DNA of 64,000 bases from Actinomadura parmotrematis. GTDB lineage: Bacteria; Actinomycetota; Actinomycetes; Streptosporangiales; Streptosporangiaceae. Below the pieces are notes generated by a model. That model was given only the letters and a program-made list of their open reading frames with translations, had not been told where the DNA came from and ran no database searches. Position 1 is the stretch's first letter, and the number at the start of each line of letters is the position of its first letter. The position numbers and the translations under genes were made by a program. The stretch covers positions 1 to 64,000 of the forward strand of contig NZ_JAIBOA010000027.1 in assembly GCF_019458805.1 (NCBI RefSeq), in the 5' to 3' direction. Positions 58,206 through 64,000 of the stretch are shown here, one piece after another.

Positions 58206-61200
58206 ACAGGCGAGCCCGCGGTGTCCGGCGCCAGGAAACGGCAGCTCCTGACGTCGCCGATACCCGTCTCGCCTTCCTCGACGTGTCCGACGCCCTGTGG
58301 CTCGCCGCGCACCGCCACGCCGCCGAGGCCGCCGCCGGCGGGACCCTCGGACCGGACGACCCCGCCCCGCCGGCGCCACCCCCGCCCGCCGGACGCGAGC
58401 CGGGCGTCCCGCCGCCCGCCGCGCCGCCGCGCGCGGACCGGTGGCCGGACGTTGCCAGAGAGGCGACAGCGAACGGTGGGGTGCGAGAGCCTGCCGAGGC
58501 AGACGATCACCGTGAGATCGGAAGCCGCATGCCCCGCGCCGCCGGCGTTCGCCCGGCCGCCGGCCGCGTGCCGGGCGGCGTCCCGGCCGCCCCGCCGGCC
58601 GCCGTCCCGCCGCTGCGCTCCGGCTCGCCCGCCGGCCTCCTGCCGGACGCCCCACCGCTCCCCGCGCGCCGCCTGCTCACCCGCGCCCTCGCGCCCCTCA
58701 AGCTGACCGTCGGATCGCGCCTCGGGGACGTGGAGCTCGACGAGGCCGCCACCGCCGAGCGGGCCGCGCAGGACCGGCTCTGGCTGCCGGAGTGCCGGCC
58801 CGTCCGCGAGCGCCGGTTCGACCTGGACGTCATCGTCGACGACGGCTCCCTCGCCCGGCTGCACCGGCCTCTCTACGAGGGGTTCGTCGACTGCCTCACC
58901 GAGCTCGGCGCCTTCCGGACCCTCCAGGTCCACCTGCTCGACACCGACCAGCGCGACGGCGCCGTCCCGCTGCTCCGCGGTCCCGGCCCCGCACCCGTCC
59001 CGCGCCCCGCCACCGGCCCGGGCGGCGGCCTCGCCGGCGTCCCGGCGGGCCGCCACCTGGTCATCGTGCTCACCGACGGCGCGGGCGCCGCCTGGCACTC
59101 GGGCGCCGCGCAGCGGCTGCTGGCCCGCTGGGGCGCGACGGCCGCGGTCGCCGTCGTCTGCCCGCTGCCGCAGCGCACCCTGCGCCGCACGGGGCTCGCC
59201 GTCCGGTCCGCGACCGTCACCGCGACGGCCGCCGGCACGGCCAACGGCCGCTACCGGATCGGCGGTCCGGCCGGCGGCCGCACGGCGGGCGAGGTGTGCG
59301 TCCCCGTCCTGGGGTTCGACCCCGACCGGCTGCACGACTGGGCGGAGCTGGTCGCCTGCGTGCGGCCCCGCTGGCACGGGCGGGCGGTCTTCTGCGCGCC
59401 GGACACCGCCGGCGACGCCGACCCGCCCGGAACCGGACGGGAGCCACCGGACCGCCGGGCGCGGCGCGGTGATCCCGACGCCGCCGCCGAGCTGGTGGAC
59501 CGCTTCCGCGCCGCCGCTCCGCGGACCGCGTTCGACCTCGCCGTCTCGCTGGCCGCCGCCGCGCCGCTCAACACGCACGTCATGCGGCTGATCCAGCGCG
59601 AGCTCGTCCCGCGCTCGGGACCGTCCGACCTCACCGAGCTGCTCGGAAGCGGCCTGCTACAGGTTTTGCCGCCGGCCGCTCCTCGCCCGCCCGCCGAAGC
59701 GCTGGACGCCGCCACCTACGATTTCGTCCCCGGCGCGCGGGCGCACCTGCTGGCCGAGGGCCGCCGCTCGCACACCGCCCGCGTGCTGACCACGCTCAGC
59801 ACGCACCTGGGCGACCTGATCCCGGTCCTCGGCGATCTCGGCGAGGTCGTCGCCGCACCCGGCGAAGCCCCGCCGCCGAACCTCACCCGCGACAACGTCG
59901 CCGTCGCCGCGCCTCTTCTGCACGCCCTCCGGGCCCTCTCCGGCAAGTACACGCCCCGCGCGAAAGCACTCGAACGCTCGGTAGAGGAGATCACGGAAGG
60001 GGCCTCTCCTTCCGCCGGGCCGGAAATCACGGCCGCCGATACCGGCGGCGATGACGACCGATCGGAACACGCGCATCCCGTCAAGCTCTTCCCTCCCCCG
60101 CCAGGAGTCGGTGTGACTATCAGGGACACCCCGCCCGCGCCCCCGAGAAGCCCCGAAGAGCCGCCTCCCATATGGGGGAATATACCGGCAAGGAACCGGA
60201 ATTTCGTGGGGCGCGATGAAATACTCGAACTACTTCATGAACGCCTGTCCCAGGGCACGACGGCCGTTCTTCCCGAAGCGCTGCACGGAATGGGCGGCGT
60301 CGGGAAATCGCAGATCGCCATCGAGTACGCGCACCGGCACTCCACCGACTACGACCTCGTCTGGTGGATCCCCGCGGAGCGGCCGGGCCAGATCCAGCAG
60401 GCGCTCACCGAGCTGGCATCCCAGCTCAACCCGCTGATCAGTCCCGAGGCCAACGTCGCCGTGCCGGCCGTACGCGAGGCGCTCCGCCTCGGCCGCCCCT
60501 ACCGCAACTGGCTGCTGATCTTCGACAACGCCGAGCAGCTGGAGGACGTGCAGAAGTTCTTCCCCACCAACGGGCCCGGGAAGATCCTGGTGACCTCGCG
60601 CAACCAGGCGTGGACGACGGTCGCCAACTCGCTGGAAGTGGACATCTTCAAGCGGGTGGAGAGCAAGAAGCTGCTGAACCTGCGCGGCCCGGGCCTCAGC
60701 GACGGGAGCGCCGACGAGCTGGCGTCCCTCCTCGGCGACCTGCCCCTCGCCATCGAGCAGGCGGCGGTCTGGCTCTACGAGACCGGCATGCCGGTCGACG
60801 AGTACCTCACCCTGTTCAAGGAGAAGCACGACCGGGCCGTCGAGCTGCTGGGCGACACCGCCCCCGCCGCCTACGACCTGCCGGTCGCCGCCGCGTGGAA
60901 CGTCTCGCTGGACCAGCTCCGCGAGTCCAATCCGGGCGCCCTGCGGCTCCTCCAGGTCTGCTCCTTCTTCGCGCCCGAGCCGATCTCCCGCCGGCTGTTC
61001 AGCGGCGCCCGCCACGTCGACGGCCCGCCCGAGCTGCTCGACGTCCTGGGCGACCCGATCAAGCTGTCGCGCGCCTTCCGCGCCATCAACCAGTACGCCC
61101 TCGCCAAGATCAGCCACGGCACCGGCACGATCGCGCTGCACCGCCTCGTCCAGCGCGTCCTGATCGACCAGCTCACCGCGCAGGAGGCCGCCGAGCTCAA

Positions 61201-62653
61201 GCACTGCGGCCACCAGATGCTCGCGCAGGTCGACCCCGGCGACCCCGCGCTCAGCGAGAACTGGAGCCGCTACGCCGACCTGCTCCCGCACGTCCAGTAC
61301 TCCGGCATCATCGACTGCGACGACAAGTGGGCGCAGCAGCTCGTCCTCAACGAGATCAACTTCCTCTGGCAGTGGGGCAACCACGACGGCTTCCTCGGCC
61401 TCTCCGAACGCGTCGTGCGGGCGTGGACCGACCGGCTCGGCGACGAGGCCGAGCAGACGCTGGCCGCCGGGCAGCTGTACGGGCGCGCGCTGCGCATCCT
61501 TGGCCGGTTCACCGAGGCCTACGAGCAGCACCTGCACGTGCGCGACATCTTCATGAAGAACCACGGCCCCACCGACGAGCGGACCCTGGAGGCGCAGACC
61601 CTGCTCGGCGCGGACCTGCGCTATCTCGGCAGGTTCACCGAGGCGCTGGAGCTGGACCGCGCGTCGTACGAGGTGATGCGGCGCCGCTTCGGCCCGAACG
61701 AGCCGATGACCCTCGACCAGGCCCACCTGCTCGCCATCGACCTGCGTCTCACCGGCGACCCGCGCGCCGCGCTGGAACTCGACACGAGGACCCGCGACAC
61801 CAAGGCGCTCGAACTCGGCGAGAACCATCTCAAGACCATGGCCACCCACGTCGCCGTCGCGATCGACGAGCTGGAGCTCGGCCGGTACACCGTCGCGCGC
61901 GACCAGCTGCGGCAGATCGAGCAGCGCTACCGGACGCTGTTCGGCGAGGACAACCCCGGCACGATCGAGACCCTCAACGTGCTGGCGGTAGCCGAGCGGA
62001 AGACCGGCGCGCACGAGCGGGCCGCCGAGCTGTCGGAGAAGGCGCTGGCCACGTCCCGGATCCGGTACGGCGACCTGCACCCCGGCACGCTGGCCGCCGC
62101 CCTCAACCACGCCATCAGCCTGCGGCAGATCGGCGACCTCGAAGGGGCCGTCCGGCTGTCAGAGGGATCGGGCCGGCAGTACGCCGAGCTGTTCGGCCCC
62201 GACCACCCCAACACCCCCACGTCGCAGGTCAACCTCGCGGTCACGCTGCGGCTCGGCGGCCGCCCGAACCAGGCCCTCCAGCTGGACGAGGCGGCCCTCG
62301 CGAACCTCACCCGGTCGATGGGCGAGGAGCATCCGCGGAGCATCGTGTGCGCGATCAACCTGGCCAGCGATCTCGCCGCGCTCGGCCGCGTGGACGAGGC
62401 GCTGGAGAGGGGCACCGCGACCATGGCCGTCAGCGAGCGGATCCTCGGCGAGGACCACCCGACCTCGCTGGCCTGCTCCCTCAATCTCGCTTTCGACATG
62501 CTCGCCGCCGGCACCGACGAGGACGCGGCGAAGGCGCGGCTGAACGAGACGCTCACCCGCTACCGGGAGGTGTTCGGCCCGACCCACCCCGCGACGCTGG
62601 CGGCCGTGCAGAGCATCCGCGCGGACTGCGACATCTACCCCATTCCAGTCTGA
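58202..62653 (+). CDS. Giant SAV_2336-NB-ARC-TPR (FxsT-like) protein
   Basis: The 1483-residue protein has a Pro/Ala-rich N-terminus (1-190), a SAV_2336-type vWA-like domain (about 200-420; RRFDLDVIVDDGSLARLHRP and HLVIVLTDGAG), a helical segment (to about 590), a linker, an NB-ARC NTPase (about 665-960: NFVGRDEILELLHERL, ALHGMGGVGKSQIAIEYA, LLIFDNAEQLEDV, ILVTSRN, GDLPLAIEQAA) and about ten TPRs with the L-G-DHP-T pattern (about 1075-1470). This is a STAND NTPase, like the FxSxx-COOH-system TPR proteins, although no FxsA/FxsB/FxsC gene is visible. The GTG start overlaps the MoxR gene. Confidence 0.82.
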   Translation: MNRRARGVRRQETAAPDVADTRLAFLDVSDALWLAAHRHAAEAAAGGTLGPDDPAPPAPPPPAGREPGVPPPAAPPRADRWPDVAREATANGGVREPAEADDHREIGSRMPRAAGVRPAAGRVPGGVPAAPPAAVPPLRSGSPAGLLPDAPPLPARRLLTRALAPLKLTVGSRLGDVELDEAATAERAAQDRLWLPECRPVRERRFDLDVIVDDGSLARLHRPLYEGFVDCLTELGAFRTLQVHLLDTDQRDGAVPLLRGPGPAPVPRPATGPGGGLAGVPAGRHLVIVLTDGAGAAWHSGAAQRLLARWGATAAVAVVCPLPQRTLRRTGLAVRSATVTATAAGTANGRYRIGGPAGGRTAGEVCVPVLGFDPDRLHDWAELVACVRPRWHGRAVFCAPDTAGDADPPGTGREPPDRRARRGDPDAAAELVDRFRAAAPRTAFDLAVSLAAAAPLNTHVMRLIQRELVPRSGPSDLTELLGSGLLQVLPPAAPRPPAEALDAATYDFVPGARAHLLAEGRRSHTARVLTTLSTHLGDLIPVLGDLGEVVAAPGEAPPPNLTRDNVAVAAPLLHALRALSGKYTPRAKALERSVEEITEGASPSAGPEITAADTGGDDDRSEHAHPVKLFPPPPGVGVTIRDTPPAPPRSPEEPPPIWGNIPARNRNFVGRDEILELLHERLSQGTTAVLPEALHGMGGVGKSQIAIEYAHRHSTDYDLVWWIPAERPGQIQQALTELASQLNPLISPEANVAVPAVREALRLGRPYRNWLLIFDNAEQLEDVQKFFPTNGPGKILVTSRNQAWTTVANSLEVDIFKRVESKKLLNLRGPGLSDGSADELASLLGDLPLAIEQAAVWLYETGMPVDEYLTLFKEKHDRAVELLGDTAPAAYDLPVAAAWNVSLDQLRESNPGALRLLQVCSFFAPEPISRRLFSGARHVDGPPELLDVLGDPIKLSRAFRAINQYALAKISHGTGTIALHRLVQRVLIDQLTAQEAAELKHCGHQMLAQVDPGDPALSENWSRYADLLPHVQYSGIIDCDDKWAQQLVLNEINFLWQWGNHDGFLGLSERVVRAWTDRLGDEAEQTLAAGQLYGRALRILGRFTEAYEQHLHVRDIFMKNHGPTDERTLEAQTLLGADLRYLGRFTEALELDRASYEVMRRRFGPNEPMTLDQAHLLAIDLRLTGDPRAALELDTRTRDTKALELGENHLKTMATHVAVAIDELELGRYTVARDQLRQIEQRYRTLFGEDNPGTIETLNVLAVAERKTGAHERAAELSEKALATSRIRYGDLHPGTLAAALNHAISLRQIGDLEGAVRLSEGSGRQYAELFGPDHPNTPTSQVNLAVTLRLGGRPNQALQLDEAALANLTRSMGEEHPRSIVCAINLASDLAALGRVDEALERGTATMAVSERILGEDHPTSLACSLNLAFDMLAAGTDEDAAKARLNETLTRYREVFGPTHPATLAAVQSIRADCDIYPIPV

Positions 62654-62871
62654 TCCCCCGCTCCGGCCGATGAGTCGAGCCGGCCGGAACGGATCGCCTC
62701 CAGAAGAGCGGCCGCCCCGCTCCGGGAAAGAGCCAGCCGGGCACGACCGGGATCCCTGCTGTCCCTGACCAGGATGCACGCGTCCAGCGAGGCGAGGCTC
62801 ACACATCCGGTGCTGTCCGACCGCGAACTCTTGCGCCAGACGATCTCTCCCGCTCCACCCTGGCTGATCAT
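62635..62871 (-). CDS. DUF397 protein without an adjacent XRE partner
   Basis: The 78-residue protein has the DUF397 core VWRKSSRSDSTGCVSLASL and ILVRDSRDPGRARLALSRSG followed by LLEAIRSGRL. DUF397 proteins usually sit directly downstream of a helix-turn-helix XRE regulator and are thought to be its antagonist partner. Here no such regulator is next to it. Its 3' end overlaps the giant TPR gene by 19 bp. Confidence 0.85.
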   Translation of the reverse strand: MISQGGAGEIVWRKSSRSDSTGCVSLASLDACILVRDSRDPGRARLALSRSGAAALLEAIRSGRLDSSAGAGDQTGMG

Positions 62872-63247
62872 TTGACCTCTTCCACCCTCTATCGAGGCTC
62901 AGTCGACCGAGTGAATGGGGACGCCGCTGTCCACCGGCCACATTTATCGCAATGTGTCGCGTTCAATTGTTTGACGGTCTTTCGAGGATCGAACGAACAT
63001 GCCGTGCCATATCACACCCGACCGCATAACGCATTCGCGTCCACTCTAGGTCGGGGGAAACAGGATGTCCAGGCGGGAAGTCGACAGAGCACTTGACCCG
63101 GCGCCTGTAATGGAAAGCACATAAATACGGTTAACTGGCACCCGCAAGACGCCGCGCGGCCCTGGGCTGCGCATCCTCGCTTTATGCGCCGATGGACGTA
63201 CGCTCCGGTTCAGGAACGCAGTGTCACCACCCCGACCGGACGCGCCA
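62872..63247. other. AT-richer intergenic stretch, no gene recognised
   Basis: These 376 bp are clearly less GC-rich than their surroundings. They contain hexamers such as TTGACG and TTGACC that could serve as -35 elements for the DUF397 gene or an untranscribed spacer. I found no coding frame, tRNA or convincing repeat. Confidence 0.5.
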
Positions 63248-63284
63248 CCGGGAGGCGGGGAGCGCTCCGACCCCCGCCTCCCGG
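63248..63284. terminator. Hairpin terminator after the second DUF397 gene
   Basis: A perfect 13-bp stem (63248-63260 with 63272-63284) and an 11-nt loop lie 20 bp beyond the stop codon of the minus-strand DUF397 gene. Confidence 0.7.
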
Positions 63285-63304
63285 CCTAATGCGACAGGGC
63301 GCCG

Positions 63305-63526
63305 TTAAAGGTCCAGGTCGCCGTTCTTCACCGCGCCCAGCAGAGCGCGCAGCTCACCGACCGAGAAGGCGAGCGCCGGCCCGTCCGGGTTCTTGGAGTC
63401 GCGCACGCCGCGCATTCCCCCGGCCGGCGCGAGCTCGACGCAGGTACCGATTTCCGGGTCGCCGCTGTAGGTGCTTTTGCGCCACTTGAGAGACGCCACG
63501 GTCGTGGCGGCCAGGATTCGAGCCAT
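63305..63526 (-). CDS. DUF397 protein, second orphan copy
   Basis: The 73-residue protein has the DUF397 core LKWRKSTYSGDPEIGTCVEL and MRGVRDSKNPDGPALAFSVG followed by ELRALLGAVKNGDLDL. The ATG at 63526 is preceded by GGAGTAAGGGAA, so this start is well supported over a longer frame. As with the copy at 62635 there is no XRE regulator next to it; the two copies are too different to be a recent duplication. Confidence 0.88.
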   Translation of the reverse strand: MARILAATTVASLKWRKSTYSGDPEIGTCVELAPAGGMRGVRDSKNPDGPALAFSVGELRALLGAVKNGDLDL

Positions 63527-63818
63527 TTCCCTTACTCCCCGTTGCACTGGTAATGGAATACCCGGCACGACCGGACGGCCCTGCCGCGGCTCCGCCGAAT
63601 CTACCGCTAGGATCTTGCCTGCGGGGCGCACTCGGAAAAGCCTGGCAACATTTGGGGAATATCCAGAATATCCCTTCAATCCTCGCGTTCGAACATGTTC
63701 CACGCTTTAGCACCCGGCTGGTTTATGAATGGCGACCGGCACGGATCCGTCCATTCACCGCCGCGCTCCCGCCCGGCCTGGGCGTCCGGCATCGCGCGCG
63801 GCGAGGCAGTATGGAGGG

Positions 63819-64000
63819 GTGAGCGTTGCGGGGGTGGGGGTCGAGGCGGCGTTCGAGCTGCTCGGCGAGCTCGTCGGCGAGGGCGAGGTGGTGGTGCTGA
63901 GCGGCGCCGGGCTGTCCACCGAGTCCGGCATTCCGGACTACCGGGGGCCGACGGGGCGGCGGCGGCCCGCGACGCCGATGACGTACCAGGCGTTCACCGG
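63819..64000 (+). CDS. Sir2-family NAD-dependent deacylase (cut by window end)
   Basis: Only the first about 60 residues are present. They contain VVVLSGAGLSTESGIPDYRG, the NAD-binding signature of sirtuins (GAGxSxxSGIPDYRG), followed by TPMTYQAFTG. The enzyme would remove acyl groups from lysines using NAD. The GTG at 63819 is a tentative start because the GGAGG just before it is very close; a GTG 15 nt later is an alternative. Confidence 0.85.
   Translation, partial: MSVAGVGVEAAFELLGELVGEGEVVVLSGAGLSTESGIPDYRGPTGRRRPATPMTYQAFT

Noticed and set aside
51276..58655. Very long minus-strand frames (over 1100 codons) across the RDD gene and across the VMAP/MoxR genes
   Set aside because: They are shadows: no domain can be read in them beyond the real overlapping genes, while the opposite or shifted frames show Walker, EAD2 and RDD motifs.

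Overview
The window is very GC-rich DNA (with strong third-position GC, frequent GTG starts and many 4-bp ATGA/GTGA gene overlaps) from a filamentous actinomycete. Gene content such as DUF397, SAV_2336, VMAP and CU044_5270 proteins, secreted lipases and kinases with beta-propeller ectodomains points to the Actinomadura/Streptosporangiales-Streptomyces range; the genus is an inference. No rRNA, tRNA, CRISPR array or prophage module was seen.

Layout. 1-6060: an ECF sigma factor with its CU044_5270 partner, an MFS exporter, a GDSL hydrolase and a divergent TetR regulator over a clear operator, then a PAS/GAF sensor. 6161-13468: a compact specialised-metabolism operon (MFS exporter, cyclase-family protein, PGM1-type ATP-grasp peptide ligase, small unknown, membrane desaturase, haem-oxygenase-like diiron enzyme) with a divergent LysR regulator and a flavoprotein. 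13502-15237: a secreted ChW-repeat protein and an AraC regulator. 15335-31696: a second biosynthetic region with an O-carbamoyltransferase, a domesticated IS630-type regulator, an aspartate-less response regulator, a split transketolase, a full LysW/LysX/LysY/LysZ amino-group-carrier-protein set with an M20 hydrolase, an exporter, an SDR, a sulfotransferase, an HK97-fold encapsulin shell protein, an acyl-CoA ligase and an acyl-CoA dehydrogenase. Read together, glutamate or a similar amino acid is activated on LysW, reduced to the semialdehyde, extended by a two-carbon ketol transfer, released and tailored; some steps may occur in a protein nanocompartment.

31707-46935 is mostly housekeeping and secreted enzymes: isochorismatase-like hydrolase with a GlxA-type regulator, FurA-katG, a TPR regulator, a secreted RTX-like protein, a tyrosine phosphatase, a lipase/cholesterol-oxidase pair, a cutinase and a secreted GDSL lipase, with a deleted amine-oxidase remnant and a small IS5-like inverted-repeat element. 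47187-53068 holds two overlapping Ser/Thr-kinase/PQQ-propeller genes and an RDD membrane protein.

53789-62653 is an NTP-dependent signalling or conflict locus: cyclase-like-EAD2 protein, stand-alone EAD2 peptide, EAD2-VMAP-C protein, MoxR-type AAA ATPase and a giant SAV_2336-NB-ARC-TPR protein in tightly overlapping frames. Two orphan DUF397 genes and the start of a Sir2-type deacetylase close the window.

Three copies of an exactly 100-bp nested palindrome (72-171, 6161-6260, 41399-41498) are scattered through the window, with paired base changes in the outer arms; I do not recognise the family.
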